A stretch of DNA of 64,000 nucleotides from Molossus alvarezi (lineage: Eukaryota; Chordata; Mammalia; Chiroptera; Molossidae), in contig CM073891.1 of NCBI GenBank assembly GCA_037176705.1, positions 49,106,571 through 49,170,570 of the forward strand, in the 5' to 3' direction. The position numbers were made by a program, and so were the translations under genes. Within the stretch, counting starts at the first letter, position 1, and every line of letters begins with the position of its first letter. Positions 1 to 13,349 of this stretch are shown piece by piece. The notes under the pieces were generated by a model. That model saw only the letters and a program-made list of their open reading frames with translations. It had not been told where the DNA came from and did no database searches.

Positions 1-510
1 TTATTTTGGATTTATAGGAGTTGCCAACATAGAGTGACTTCCCTACACCTGTCATGAGGCTTTCCCTAATGTTAAAAATCTTACTGTGGTATAATTATCA
101 AACTAAGAAATTAATATTGGTATAGTGCTATTAACTAAACTAAAGACCTTATTCAGATTTAACCACTATTGTTGTTTTTCTATCTCAGGACCCAATTCAG
201 GATCCCAGAATGCTTTTAGTTGCCATGTCTTCTTAGTTTATTCTATTTGGTGGTATTTGTTTATTCATTCCTTGTCTTTCACTTTTATATAAGTACTAGC
301 CAGTTATTTTGTACAGTGTTGATCAGTTTGGGTTTCTTGGATGTTTCCTCAAAATTAGATTGGACTTAGGCATTATTAGGAAGGATACACAGAGATCCAT
401 CACATCTTAGTACATCATAATAGAAAGTTCATGATTTGATAAGTCCAGTGGTATTTACTCTGATCACCTGGTTAAGGGCACCTCTGAGGTTTCTCAACTA
501 TAAACTTCTT

Positions 511-731
511 TTTTTTTTATTTTTTTTTCTTTATTGATTTTTAGAGAGAGAGGAAGGGAGAGGGAGAGAGAGAGAAAAATATCAATGAGAGAGAACATCG
601 ATTGGCTGCCTCCTGCATGCCCCTCACTGGGGATCGGGCCCACAACCTGGGCATGTGTCTTGACCAGGAATCAAACCAGTAACCTCTTGGTGCATGGGTC
701 AATTCTCAACCACTGAGTCATAGCGGCTGGG
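511..731 (-). mobile_element. Ves SINE
   Basis: Reversed copy with a T-rich left end (A tail) and a tRNA-like head at the right. Imperfect 18-bp duplications at 493-510 and 732-749 begin CTCAACT. It is inserted in the L1M 3' UTR. Confidence 0.9.
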
Positions 732-840
732 CTCAACTGTAAATTTCTTATGATTATTCTTCGAAATTTATATATTTGGGGAAGGGTTATTTTGTGACTA
801 TGCAAATATTGTTTCTCCTTAAACTTTTGCCATTAATTTT

Positions 841-1076
841 ATTTATTTTTAAATATGTTTTAGAGATTTTATGATTTTAGAGAGAGGGGAAGAGAGAGAA
901 AAGGGAGAGAGAGAGAAACATCAATATGAATGAGAAATATCAATTGGCTGCCTTCTGCGTGCTCCCTACTGGAAATCAAACCCACAACCAGGGCATGTAC
1001 CCTGATCTAGAATGGAACCAGCGACCTTCTGGTACTTGGGAAGACACTCAACCAACTGAGCCACACTGGCCAGGGC
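841..1076 (-). mobile_element. Ves SINE
   Basis: Reversed copy ending in the head signature GAGCCACACTGGCCAGGGCT. The duplication CATTAATTTT / CACTAATTTT flanks it. This is the second insertion in the same L1M fragment. Confidence 0.9.
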
Positions 1077-1337
1077 TTTTTCCCACTAATTTTAGCATTC
1101 ATCACTTGGTCTTACCTGCCGCGAATTATTACTATGATGTTCTAATAATGATTTTCTATTTTCTTCATTCCTTCTGCAGTTTTAATTGAAAGTATTCTAT
1201 AATAAAGAGTTGTCCCTTCTCACACTTATGTAGCTATTTGTATTAGTATGGATTTACAGATATTTGTATCATTCTTTTGGTTATAATCCAGTACTGGCAT
1301 AATTTATTTGTTGCTCAAATTGTTCCAACACTGGTCA

Positions 1338-1340
1338 TCT

Positions 1341-1375
<35 letters not shown>

Positions 1376-1425
1376 CTCCTCCTTCTTCTCCCCCTCCCTC
1401 TCACTTTCTCCTTTTTTTCTTTCTT
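1338..1425. repeat. TCC/TCT pyrimidine tract
   Basis: About 85 bases of almost pure plus-strand pyrimidine (TCCTCT and TCC units), which accounts for the leucine-rich open frame here. It sits inside the L1M fragment. Confidence 0.9.
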
Positions 1426-1660
1426 TATAGCACATTCATGCTCCAGGCTCATCTTGTAGTTCCCCTGCTCCTGTCCAAGCACTCCAATCATTTCTCCAAG
1501 AAACCCTGGCTCCTTCCAATAGAGAATGCTATGTGCTAATTATGGTCATTGCTGCTTGAGTGTCAACGTCTCTAGGTTCTCTTGGTGGATAAAGATAGGA
1601 GATATATGTATGCATACAGACACATTAGCACACATTTGTTGTAGTTTATATAATAAATAT

Positions 1661-4600
1661 ATAACTAAACACAGAACAGTTTATGTTATCTAGCTAGCTA
1701 GCTAGATCTTAAAAATTCATGATACAAATCTGTTAATCTTTACTATCCAGCCTGCTTCATTCACCTGATTTGTGATCCTTGGGCAGGTGATGTTGCCTAC
1801 CAGCCTCTAGGTGCCCATTTTCTATTTCATGCTCATCCACCTATCTTACCTGGGATACCTTCTTGTTGATGTCCTAGTCTCTTTCTTATGCCTTTATTCT
1901 GTGCCCTTTAATCTCATGATGGCATCTTGGATTTCCTATATGTACATAAACCAGTGTGAATATTTTAGTTACTCCTAAAATTGTCCTATGCAGAGAGAAA
2001 AAAATATCACTCGGGTCAAACAATCTGAGTAAAAATGATAACTTCCTAAGGTAGTGCTTTAGAGAGCTCTCTTACCTGACAGTTCTACCAATGCTCCTTT
2101 GATTTACCCCAACTACAGCTTGCCCATTCAACCCTCAACATAATGACCACACTGTTCTCAATAAGTCTATGGAGTGGTGTATAGACCAATTGGACACTTT
2201 GAGAAAGAACAGTAATACTCAGTTTATAGAACCATGAGCACAATTTTATGGATAGCACCCACTTATTTTATAGTCCTGGCAATGGACACACCTGCCTACA
2301 TATCTCTTCAAACACTAACACTATGATTCACAGTCTTATGGCCACAGTGTGCCTGACTAGAAAAAGGAAAAAAAAAACTTGAAATCATGACCTATGCCCC
2401 ATGATCTTGATCATGGAGATCTCTGGTCATTGTAAGACCCAGGCCTTATGTAAAAACAAAACTAAACTAAACAAAGAACACTTGATACTTCTTTATAATA
2501 GTTATTTCTGCTAACTGAAATGTGTCACTGCCAAGAAGAACCTTTAATGATATTCGCTCCCCACTTTTCCATCAATATGAATTCTCTGGTAAGAATGCAT
2601 CAGACAAATGTACTGCTCAGCGCTTAGTTCTTTATGTCCATTCATTTTACTATCTTGACTATATTTTGCTGAATGGAAGTTCCTATTTTACCAGCATTCA
2701 CTCTTTGGTTGTGGCTTCCATGAGTTATCCTACCTGTTAGAAAGTATCCTATGAACACATTCATACAATGTTATGGTTTAGCAAGCTTTCTCATTTGCTT
2801 GCCCATTTCCAACCAGTAATTGATGCTACATTGTTATTGGACTATATTTAATGTTGTCCAAACATAGGTTAAACATATATAAAACAATATAACACAACTA
2901 TAATTTTCTTGTTTGTTGTTGTAAAATAATATGAATTGATGGAATATTTAATCTATAGATAGTACAGGGTCAAGTTGTAGTAACAGCAGACCCAATTCTG
3001 ATACCCCACCACTGTCTTCTGCTTTCCCTGCAGAACTAGTATTCCCTACTTTGATACAAAGAAATAACTTAATAATTCTAATGAAAAAAAATGTATATGT
3101 ACAGGTACAAAAGAATATATAGGAGAGACAAAGAATTAGAAATAATTAAAAGAATGATCAGTTGCATTTAGTGGTTATTTCTGAAAATTGAGAGGAAAAA
3201 GAATATTTGAAAGGCATTGCAACTAATTTTGTACTATTATGATAAAGCTTCATATTGGTATATAAATAGTCATTTCCAAAATGTTCTCATATATACTATA
3301 TTCTTTCATGAATATGGAGACAAGGTATTTGGCTCCACTGAAGGTTGGAACACTAGAGCATAGGTGAGCTAGATTCACCTGCAGTGGCAGGTGTTAGGGT
3401 GGATCATCCAAATGGCATAGGACTGTGCCAAAACGTAAATGCAGTGAGATCCTAGATCTAGCATTTCTCCAGTATCTTTCTGTATACTTCAAGTTTTCAT
3501 AATATCAAAATGTAATTGTTTTAGAGATCCTTTAAACGACTATGAGAATGTCAACATGATAAATGAAGTCATTTTCTTCTGTTGGTCAACTTTAGTAAAT
3601 GAGCTAGTGAAGAAAAGCACTGAATAATATAAAGCATTGAATCTTAGTGGCTTTTATAAAGTGATCTTGGGTTTTATTCATCCATTCTTTGCTTGCCCAA
3701 ATAGATAACTGAGTCAGTGTTTATATATAAAAATCAATGGTGATCTGATGCTATTATACAGGCTGGAGTCCTCCCTTTGGAAATATGCTGCATTAATAAT
3801 GCTTGCAGTTTGCTGCCCTGAGCATTTGCAGAGCTTAAGCTGGGAGAATTCCAACCCTTTCTTAAAGGGACCAAATGCTCAGAATCAACAAGGCTCCTAA
3901 GGCTTAACTACAACATAATTTACCTCCAGAAAACCTGTTGTGACATCCCTCGGTACTTCCGTGGCATCTCTACTTGTCTTTATCAGCACTTATCCTATTA
4001 TGTGCTATATACCTAACTGTATTCAATGTTACTAAAATAAAATGTATGTTATGCATTTTTATGTCTCTAATACTTCATATCTCTATAAGACTGTATTTCT
4101 AAATATGTGGCACTTAATAAACATCAGCTAAGTAAATGAATAAGCTGTAAACATTATCATTTCTTTATAAACACAGTCACTAGGAAAATTTTAGTAGGCA
4201 AAACAGTTGAGTTAAATTTGCTTAAACAATTTATCACTTATCATACTTCAGAGAATTAATTTCAAATATGAGAATTTTAAGAGCTGCAGTTTTTAAAAGT
4301 AAAAAATGGAAGTAGATAAAGTTCTATGATTTTGTAAGTCTTAGTGAAGTATTAAGGACACATTTTAATTAAATACAGAATGATGTCATTGTAAGTCACT
4401 AGTTTCTAATATTTTCCACTTCTAGCCTTTTCTAAAATAGTAAATCTAGAGGAAACGTTAAGTTACACATAACACAATGTCCCTTTTATTAAAAAGCTAT
4501 GGGATTACTTTTTTCCCCTTCTAGAGGATAAAGTAGTTTGTGGTTAAGCAAAAGTACAAAACTTCCTGTGTGAATGTGAGAAATATGAGAGAAGCCATTT

Positions 4601-5663
4601 AATCATTTTAACCTAATGGGTACAAAATTGTTCATTTATACAGCGAGCTTAAATTCAATAACCCAGTTTTGCTCCAAGGTTGATTTACATGTATTAAATA
4701 CTTTCATAATTGGTCCTCAGTGAAATTAAAAAATTAAAAACCTTAAAAAGTTAAGCTAATTTCTTGTAATGTTAATATGAGTAGTTAGTTCTACCTGAGA
4801 TGAATACAGTAAGAAAAAAAAATATATATATATATATATGTGGCAATTGGGAACTTACTGCTCAACAATTTACACATAGACTAATTTTCACATTCTGAAA
4901 ACCATTTAATACTATTAAATATCACTTGAATTACAGAATAAGATAAGCAAAATAAACAAATACTTGTTCAAAGGTGCATGTCCGCACTGCATGAGGTCCG
5001 GCTAATATGTTGGTGGCTGTGTGTGTTTATTCTAAATTATAATAAATAGTACAATTTTTAAAAAACATTTTTGGAATTTTAAAGGTAGAACTTATGTATA
5101 TGTAAAGAATGGCAAGCTTTTTAAAAAATTGAACATTTTTCTACAATATGAACACATTTTTAAAGTTATGGATTTATAGAAAATTTAATTTTGAGATAAT
5201 TTTTCCATCAATCATATTACATAAGTAACTACAGATTAATTTGAAAGCTTCCAAACTATGATTCCCAATCCACTTTCTCTCTCTCATCCTTCCATCAAGT
5301 GTTCCCTATAGACCTATTTTTTATGATTATACCAAGCATATCTTGCTCTGGGCCTTTGTTCATAAAAATCCTTCAAAATGAAGTACCCTCCCTTTGCTCG
5401 CATCTCTGTCTGTAAAAATTAAAACTCTGATTCAAAGTCCATCTCAAAAAATGGATAGATTACAGTAGAAGTTAACTATCTAGGATTTACTAAAACCAAA
5501 AAATATTCATTACCAGGAGCATGACAGAATCTCAAGTAATATAAAAATGAAACAAATAAAAATGTTTTTCTTTTTTTTCTTTTTACAAAACAGCGTCATC
5601 ATCATAGATAATTAAGAATAACTAGAAATAGGTAAAAAGTGAGTTGTAAAAAAAAAATTAAAA
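1661..5663. other. AT-rich SEMA3E intron 1 sequence without recognised features
   Basis: There is no gene or clear repeat. Small items are a (TAGC)4 run at 1691-1706 and a (TA)9 run at 4822-4839. The part at 2950-3520 has the look of an old LINE 3' region but I could not assign it. Confidence 0.5.
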
Positions 5664-5674
5664 GATAAATTCCA

Positions 5675-5904
5675 GCCCAGCCGGTGTGGCTCACTGGTTG
5701 AGTGTCAACCCATGCACCAAGAGGTCGCAGGTTCAATTCCTGGTCAGGGCACATGCCTAGGTTGTGGGCCAAATCGCCAGTGGGGGGCATGCAGGAGGCA
5801 GCCAATTGATGTTCTCTCTCATCAATGTTTCTATCTCTCTCTTCCTCTTCCTTCCTCTCTCTCTAAATCAATAAGAAAAAAAAAATTAAAAAACAAACAA
5901 ACAA
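5675..5904 (+). mobile_element. Ves SINE
   Basis: Forward copy of the CATGCACCAAGAGGTCGCAGG subfamily, with a B-box-like GGTTCAATTCC and an A-rich (CAAA)n tail. Duplications GATAAATTCCA / GATACATTCCA lie at 5664-5674 and 5906-5916. Confidence 0.93.
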
Positions 5905-5944
5905 AGATACATTCCAATGGCAATACTAAATGGGAGTGAACTAG

Positions 5945-6405
5945 ACTCTATTGTAGGATAAACAATGGCCTCCCCAAAGATATCCACACCCTAATCCCTG
6001 GAACCGATGAAAATGCTGCCTTATGCAGCAAAAGGACCTTAGGGATGTAAAAAAATAAGATTTTTAAGATGGAGAGATAATCTTGGATTATCTAGACAGA
6101 TCAGATGCAATCGCCAGTGTCCTTACAGGAGGACAGCAGGAGACTCAGGGCAAGAGAAGGATGTAATGGTGAAAGCAGGGGTTGGAATGACACAAGGGAA
6201 GGGCCACAGTTCAAGGGGTGCAAGTGGCCTCTAGAAGTTATCAAAGGCAAGGAAATGCACGCCTCCTAGGGCTTCTGGAAGAAACATGGCCTTTCCAACT
6301 CACGTAAGGCTTCTAACAACCAGAACTGTAAGATAATAAATGTGTGCTGTTTGAAGACACTAAGTTATAATAATTTGTTATAGCAGCAATAGGAAACTAA
6401 TACAA
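5945..6405 (+). mobile_element. MLT1-type MaLR LTR
   Basis: Most of an ancient mammalian MaLR LTR is recognisable: CCCCAAAGATATCCACACCC and CTAATCCCTGGAACC near the left end, GGCCTCTAGAAG in the middle, and AACTGTAAGATAATAAATG, then AGCAGCAATAGGAAACTAAT, at the right end. It lies just right of a Ves SINE. Confidence 0.82.
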
Positions 6406-6435
6406 AAGTCAACACAATTCAGTGAAAGCTACTTG

Positions 6436-6545
6436 GGCTTTAAACACAGACAAAAATCTGTGTTCTGAAAAACCACTTTGCTATTTATTTGCTGTGTGAA
6501 CTCGGGCAAATTTCTTACCCTCTTCGATCCATTCTTACACTGGAG
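6436..6545 (-). mobile_element. MIR fragment
   Basis: Contains the reverse-orientation MIR core: CTATTTATTTGCTGTGTGAA, then a CGGGCAAATTTCTTACCCTC block. Confidence 0.5.
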
Positions 6546-9500
6546 AATGCACACGAGATTGCTTTCTCTGAGCATCTTCCCCCATGTGTATTATAAGTGA
6601 ATTTGCCTGTCCAGCGAAATTCTTTGGATACCTGATCCAAGCTTTCATAGTCAAATTTTCTTTCCTGAGAATTTGGACCTGGGTTTGAGAGATGGCCATT
6701 AATGTTGGCTAGACTCCTGAAGCTGTAGAGTGATCACCTTTTTCTTGTCATGTGTACATAAAAATAGAGAAAAAAAAGCTACAGATACACAGCAAAAAGC
6801 AAAGATAAGAGACTCCTTTCTGAATTTTTATATATTGTCAGGTCTTGATTCTTTTCTTTTCTTCAGTCTGGATTACATTGTGGTTCTCTGGGTCACGAAT
6901 CATCCCCTATCTTGTAGTAAATTTGCCATGTTTGTTTAATTTAGTACAAGTTATTTTCTTTTACTTGAAAAAAATCTGACATATAAATGTACCTTGAAGT
7001 AGATGTGTACAGATAAATGATAACGTCATTAATGTCATTAGAATAATCATTTCATATAGTAAGATTTCAATAAATAGCAATAGTGTTTATTTATAAACTA
7101 ATATTACTACTAGCTCTACTACAGGGAGGAGAAGGAGGAGGAGGAAGAGGAGGAAGAAGAGAAACAGGAAAGGAGGAGGAGGAGGGAAGGAATCTTTTCA
7201 TTAACTCTGACTAGTAGAGAGGATTTCTATATGCTCTGGGTTACATTGGAAATGGGATGAATGGAAATTTGTATCTCTAATTCTGTTTCAGGATAGGAGC
7301 AATGCAGTTTTGTTTCCAGCCCAGCTTAATCATGAAAAGACACAATAAATTCAATAACACCAATGTCATAAAGCAGAAAATGTGAGAAAAATAAGCCATA
7401 CTCGGTGAAGCTTTGAGGTAGTCACAAATCACAATTCACGATCACTGTATGAATTACCACTGTCTTCATAAAACCTTTTGTGATACTATAACTAAAAGTC
7501 CTTTCCACATAGTAAGTGTTCAATACATTTCAAATGTGCATGTCCCTCTCCATGGCCCTCCTCCCTCTCAGAAAGATGTGTTCTCATTTTACCTTAATGG
7601 TCCTAAAGCATGTGACACTTAGAAGCACTCTTTTCTTTTCTTTTTTTCCTCTAGATGAGTGCTTAAGTTTAATAGATTCTAATCTCATGACATAATTTGA
7701 AATGTGCCAGCATTAATAGTATCTTTTGGGGGTTCATCCAGGAACCAACTGGAAACACTGGAATCAAAGCAAAACACTCATGACTGTATCAACTTTAATC
7801 TCAAAAAGTAGAACTATAAAAATTGGTTGTTCCAGCTTAATTTAAACTTAAGCACTGTTAAATGTTAGTTTCATTTTTCTTCTTATGAATCTCCCTACCT
7901 TTTGTTTGTAATGTTCCTATATTACATTTTGCCCATGTCATTCATACCTGTTTACATGTACTATTATTCCCTTAATATTATAAGTCCCTTAATGGCTAAA
8001 AGTACCTGTGGCCCATGTGAGTATCACATATTGCATAGAGTATATCCTCAATAAATATTCGTTAAAAGAAATTAAAATAGAAATTTATCCCACCAAAATG
8101 TGTAATTCTATCTTGTTTTATGCAGAAGTACTTCCCTGAGACAAAGTAGTTATATCATAAAATATTTCTTCAATTAACTTCTAACCCAACATTATTATTA
8201 CTGCATGAAATACCATTAACCCACTGGTCAAAGTCATCTACTTTGGGAATAATAAAACACTTAGGAATATAATATGAATGTGTATATCATTATCTCCCAC
8301 CTCAAAATATGCCCGAATTTCATGGGTTAATATGAGTGTTAGTCGTTTTCAGTTCTTGCTGGCCATATTAGGGAAGTGAAAAACAAAAATCGAAAAAGGA
8401 GTTAAAAAGCACAAAAACTTGGGGCAGATCCTTTCTGCTCTATGCCATGAATAAGAATATCTGTGAGTTATTGTCATGTAGAGGGAATGAGAAGCAGAGA
8501 AAAGAAAGTTTTGTATTATTGTGACATTAGTACTAAACTATCTGAATAACTCATAACTATTCATATAGAAAAATGGCACCTCTTCTGGACAAAACTAAAT
8601 GTTGCTGTAGAAATTTATTAAGGAGACCAGAAGTTACTCTGTCCCTGATGTTAGTTTACGTTTAGTTGTTTAACAGATTAATTGTAAAACCAGCAGTGAG
8701 ATGGGGACAATTTATACTAAACTATAAAGGAAAAGACCAAAAGCATGATGATTTTCTCACAAAAGCAGGTATCTTTCCAATCATTTAAGCCATAATTTTT
8801 CTGCTATAGACCTTTGCTTTCTTCTCAAATATTGTATAAAAACCTACCCATTTAATCTTTGGGGCTGTTTACTAAAACACAACAGTACTTATAAAAAGTA
8901 TTTACACACATTTGCACACTTTTCTTTGAATTTGGCTATTCCTTTTGCATGTCAGCGTTTGTAAAAGGCTGTAAGAAGAAACTTAAGTTGCTAAAAGTCT
9001 GAATAGAAAGTTTAATTTGTGTAGAGCTTATCCTTCCAAATCATCTACTGTCAGAAATTTCTTCAGGTGCAGAGAGTAAATGCCCCCTAATTGTATGGTT
9101 CTTGTAATGATCACAACTATAATCACAGTTTTGGAAAGTGAAAACTGTTCTAAGAATGAATAAAGAGGTGCTTCTTTGTTTCATTGTTGGAATAAAGTAC
9201 ATTAGTGCATTTGTAAAGCAAATAAGGTAAAGGAAGAGAAAGAGAAATTTCATTCCTGTCCCTGAAAGTAGAAGAAAGTTAGTTTAATGATAGGTATGCA
9301 GAGAGAAAGGAAACTGCTCTCTTCAGATGCCTTATTCCATGTAAATCCTGTGTGTAGACTCTGAATCAAGCTGTCTTCAGCTTGTGAAAAGTCACCTGGC
9401 TTTTAGGGCTATTCCTGAATTCAAGTAGAAATGATGCCATTTTTGTGATTAAAAAAAAATAACAAAAAATTCAGTGGTCTCCTCTTAATCTTTACATATA

Positions 9501-10567
9501 CATAGAAACCCTTTATTATATGAACCCTTAAATATGTAAGGAGATATATTTTAACATTAAGAACCATTGAAACAACTAATAAAGTTCTGATATCTAGATG
9601 TTCTAGTAAACATTTGAAAGCCAGCACCCCAATGATGATGAACTGTTACCATTACATGTCTATTTGGCAATTCAGCAACTTCTGGTAACTGCACCTGGTG
9701 AGGAAACTGAAAACTAGCAGGTTGTTGCCTTGGATGCATCTCAAACTGCCAAGCCTTTGACCATCTTGACTTACAGAATAAAAAGAACAAAGTGGTGAAT
9801 AATAGTTCTAGGTGTGATCCATAAAGGCCACTGAATTGATGATTTGTCTTAATATATTAGCCGCTCATCCATTTCCTGGGCAATCTCGTGAGATTTTTTT
9901 TTTAAATCGGGTTAGAAAGTATTGTTTTAAGCAAATAAATGTATTTCCCTATTTGCATATTGCATTGTGACCAATATTACATTACATAAAAGGATCTACT
10001 AAAGTGAATCTTCCAAGAAATATTTTAAATTAAAACTAAAAATAGTGTCATTCCATAATCTTTGGGTTGTCGTTAGGCTATTTGAGCCGGAAGCAGGATG
10101 TGATAGTACTTCCATTCCTTAAATGTTAAGTCCACAGGCATGATGCTATGTCAAATTGTACCAACAATTTCCGGCTGGTGCAACTAATAACAGTTCAGGA
10201 AGACTGAACTTCTAAATGAGCACTCAGGAGTGCTATTCTGATCTTTCAGATGATGCTGAGATGAGCTCCCACTGAGCTAATTGGTCTTTCCTTCTGAACC
10301 CCCCAGTGTGAAATGACCTAAGACATGTGGACAAAAAGGGGCCACATGTTAACCTGACAAGCTCAGGGGTGGCCTGCGTGGCAGCCTTAAAAACTCAGAG
10401 ACCTCAAATAGCCACAAAGAATGGTCTGCAATGAAAACTTTTTAACTAAAAGCAGTTTATGGCATGTAGTCATGTCCTAGGCTAGGATCTTTCAAGACAA
10501 AAGTCAATCTTTACCTTAACTGAGCCTGTCTATTGTCTTTTGCATCCAGGATAACACTCCTTTGGAA
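6546..10567. other. AT-rich intronic sequence, few features
   Basis: Apart from a GGA-rich purine tract at 7123-7186 I see no gene or confident repeat. Short open frames here are at chance length for this composition. Some stretches, for example 10080-10440, are less AT-rich and may be old repeats I cannot name. Confidence 0.45.
7123..7186. repeat. GGA/GAA purine tract
   Basis: About 60 bases built from GGA, GAA and AGG triplets, pure purine on the plus strand. Confidence 0.85.
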
Positions 10568-11190
10568 TGTCACGGTAACTTTCCTTTTTCTGGACCCCTC
10601 AGGGCACAACCAATGCACCAGAGCAAAGACTGCAAATGCTCTCATAGTTATTTTTATGTTAATTGTTAACTATCCTGTAGGCACCTAAGTAAAAGGTGTG
10701 TTGTCTATCCTTTTACCTTTTTTTTATCCTCAACCGAGGACATTTTTCCATTTTTTGTTCAGATAGAGTGAGACTGAGAGAGAAACATTGACAAGAAAGG
10801 GACACATTGTGTGGCTGCCACGCAAATGACCCAACCAGGGCCAGGGACAAACTGCAACCGAGGTATGTGCCCTTAGTGGAAACCGAACCCGGGTCTCTCT
10901 GGACCGCAGGCCGACGCTCTAACCGCTGAGCCAAACCGGCCAGGGCTGTCCTTTTACCTTTTATCCAGTCCCAGAGGTCTCCCCTGCCCCAGTTATGCTT
11001 TCTCCCACCTCCCTAACCTATCAGCAATGAATTTCATGTAACCCCACCTACGTCTTCTCTTTAGATTGTAATGTATAAAGTGTGGTGTAAAACTGCCTTT
11101 CTCTGGGGCGTTATCTCAGTCTGTTGAGATTTTGCTTCCTGACAATGGTCGACAGTTTGGCTCAAACAAACTCACAAAAATTCTTCACAG
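10568..11190 (+). mobile_element. Old LTR-like element split by a Ves SINE
   Basis: Downstream of the SINE there is a TGTATAAAG TATA-like box (about 11070) followed by a CTCAGTCTGTTGAGATTTTG stretch and a degraded polyadenylation signal (CTCAAACAAACTCAC) before ATTCTTCACA, the usual order of a class I LTR. The left end may be the TGTCACGG at 10568, but no flanking duplication was found. The Ves insertion at 10721-10946 interrupts it. Confidence 0.35.
10721..10946 (-). mobile_element. Ves SINE (GAGGATAA-tail subfamily)
   Basis: Reversed copy with TTTATCCTCAACCGAGGACA at the left and CGCTGAGCCAAACCGGCCAG at the right. The 15-bp duplication TATCCTTTTACCTTT / TGTCCTTTTACCTTT flanks it. It splits an older LTR-like element. 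Confidence 0.93.
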
Positions 11191-11959
11191 GTTTGAATGT
11201 TTCTTACATTGACAGACAGCACTTACATAACTTTCAAAAAGTACACACTAAATCAGTCCCCTATCTCTCCACATGACAACAGATAACATGCTTAACTCTT
11301 TTTTTTTTTTTTAACTTAATTGACTTTTTTCTCTCTCAGTGTATGAAAGCAGCTGGATGTTTTTGGATCATGTTATCAGCCTAAATCTCAAGAAATAAAC
11401 TGTAAATGCTATAAATACCTTCTCTACTCACTGAGCACGTTCTTTATCCTGGTCATTTCATTACCATATTATCTGGAAGAGGCCTTACATTGCACATGTT
11501 AATTTTAAGGGAAATGAACTGTCTATAATGATTCAATTATTCAGACAATGGCAGTGCTTCACTTTTGGGTTTATCTATATAGAAAAAAACTCCATGTTTT
11601 TAATATTTTTAATACTTTATAAAAATATTAACTGGTTTATGGGTTCATTATCTTGATTTTACTTTATAGTTCATTTTAGTATATTTTAAATTTTTCTATT
11701 CAACGAGAGAGGAGTCTCTGGCTTTTACTTTTTTACTTATTGTCCGTAATTACTTAATATACAATATTTAATTTTATTATGGCAATGTTTAAAATACATT
11801 AGAAAACAAGAAAACATACAACAGATCATTTAACTGTCACTCAGAAGAAAATTTGTGGTCTGGTCAATTTAGGATATTTGTTTGATTTCAGATAATAAAG
11901 TAATAAGCAATTGAGTTCTGTCAAAAAAGTTTTCTATTGAGACCAAGTCCTTTGTAACT

Positions 11960-12350
11960 TAAAACTCTCCAATAGTTTCCCATTCACACAGACTCATTCC
12001 AAGCCTAAGCATGGAAGACAAGACCCACAATCACTGAGATCACTACCTCACTGATTTCATCTGTCACTATTCCCCCCCGTTCACTTCCCTGTTAGAAGAG
12101 ACACACGACACTCTGGCTTCAGTGCCTTTGCGGTGCCCGTGTGGGTCCACGCTTTCCTCCCAGCTTTCCACATTCCTTTTAGTTCTCTACTGAAATATCC
12201 TCGTCAGAAACACTCTCCCGGATCACCCTGTGTACTACAGAACCCCTGGCGTGCTCTGTCTTCCTTAACCTACTACATTTATTTTTATTCAGATTATTAC
12301 TCAGCAATTGGCATACACACACACACGCGATTTATATTTCAGAGCTAAAG
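11960..12350 (+). mobile_element. Probable L2 fragment
   Basis: The order of segments resembles the 3' half of L2: AGTGCCTTTGCGGTGCCCGT, then CTTTTAGTTCTCTACTGAAA, AACACTCTCCCGGATCACCC and TACATTTATTTTTATTCA. It is strongly diverged. Confidence 0.4.
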
Positions 12351-12455
12351 CACAGTAATAATAGAGGGCCTTTTTTTTATCATATGTCTTAATACTTTCA
12401 GTAAATACAATTTTAAGATCTTACTATGACAGGCACCATGATTTAAACTTTTATT

Positions 12456-12678
12456 TTACTTATTTTACATATTATTTTATTGATTTTTTTTCCGAGAGAG
12501 AGGAAGGGACAGAGAGAGAGCAACATCGATGTGAGAGAGACACATCTATCGGCTGCCTCCTGTACGCCCCCTACTTGGGATCGAGCATGCAACCCGGGCA
12601 TGTGCCCTGACTGGGAATGAACTGGGACCTCTCAGTATATGGGAGGACACTCAGTCCGCTGAGCCACACTGGCCAGAC
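12456..12678 (-). mobile_element. Ves SINE
   Basis: Reversed copy with a TTATTGATTTTTTTTCCGAG left part and a GAGCCACACTGGCCAG head. Duplications GATTTAAACTTTTA / GATTTCAACTTTTA flank it. Confidence 0.9.
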
Positions 12679-12729
12679 GATTTCAACTTTTAATATAATA
12701 TTTAAATTAATCAAAAGCACAATCCTGGG

Positions 12730-12835
12730 CAGGCGATGGGCACAATTTACAGATGAAGCACTGACTGAGACTTACATAGAGAGATACCCAAGGTCACAAA
12801 GCCAGAATCTGACTGGTTTTCAATTGATGAGTAAA
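12730..12835 (+). mobile_element. MIR fragment
   Basis: MIR core words in order: ATTTACAGATGAAG, then CCAAGGTCACAAAGCCAG. Confidence 0.55.
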
Positions 12836-13118
12836 ATAAGCAAACAAAATACCTGTCCTGTCTCCACTGCGCTCCTAATGCTAAGGGTAGATTTTGAAAA
12901 TTGTATGTTTGTCAGTTTAAGCCTCCCTTGCCTAATTTTAACCTTGGATTTTGAAGAACACTGTGCTCCAGTGTTACTAAGGATGAGGTAGAACACATAA
13001 CTGTCTATTTATGGGATAGGTGTACTCTTACCTTGAGGAACAAGCTTTCTGGAAACCACAGAATTCATATAGTAACTCCCCATTAAGATCTCTCAATCCT
13101 TAAAACATAGTTATTATA

Positions 13119-13349
13119 GCCCTGGCCCAGGTGGCTCAGTTGGTTGGGTGTCTCCCATGCACTGAAAGGTCGCTGGATCGATTCCCTGTCAGGGCACATG
13201 CTGGGGTCTCAGGCTCCATCTCCAGTGGGTGAAGGGAGAGAAGGCAGCCTATTGATGTTCTGTTCTCACATCAATGTTCCTTTTTCTCTCTCCCTCTCCT
13301 TTCTTCTCTCTCTAAACATTAAGTAAAAAAAAAAAAAAAATCTTAAAAA
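13119..13349 (+). mobile_element. Ves SINE
   Basis: Forward copy beginning GCCCTGGCCCAGGTGGCTCA, with a poly(A) tail. Perfect 10-bp duplications AGTTATTATA lie at 13109-13118 and 13350-13359. Confidence 0.93.

Larger units (their letters stand above)
1..1660 (+). mobile_element. L1M-family 3' UTR fragment, interrupted by two Ves SINEs
   Basis: Blocks of old L1M 3' UTR appear in consensus order: AGGATCCCAGAATGC (about 200), TTTGGGTTTCTTGGATG (about 330), GACTATGCAAATATTG (about 795), CACTAATTTTAGCATTCATC (about 1084), GGTTATAATCCAGTACTGGC (about 1280) and CTCCAGGCTCATCTTG (about 1441). Two Ves SINEs sit inside it without loss of register, and a TCC/TCT expansion lies at 1338-1425. The element enters from outside the window. 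Confidence 0.78.

Noticed and set aside
1277..1459. Leucine/phenylalanine-rich membrane-protein-like frame
   Set aside because: It is a translated TCC/TCT pyrimidine tract inside an L1M fragment.
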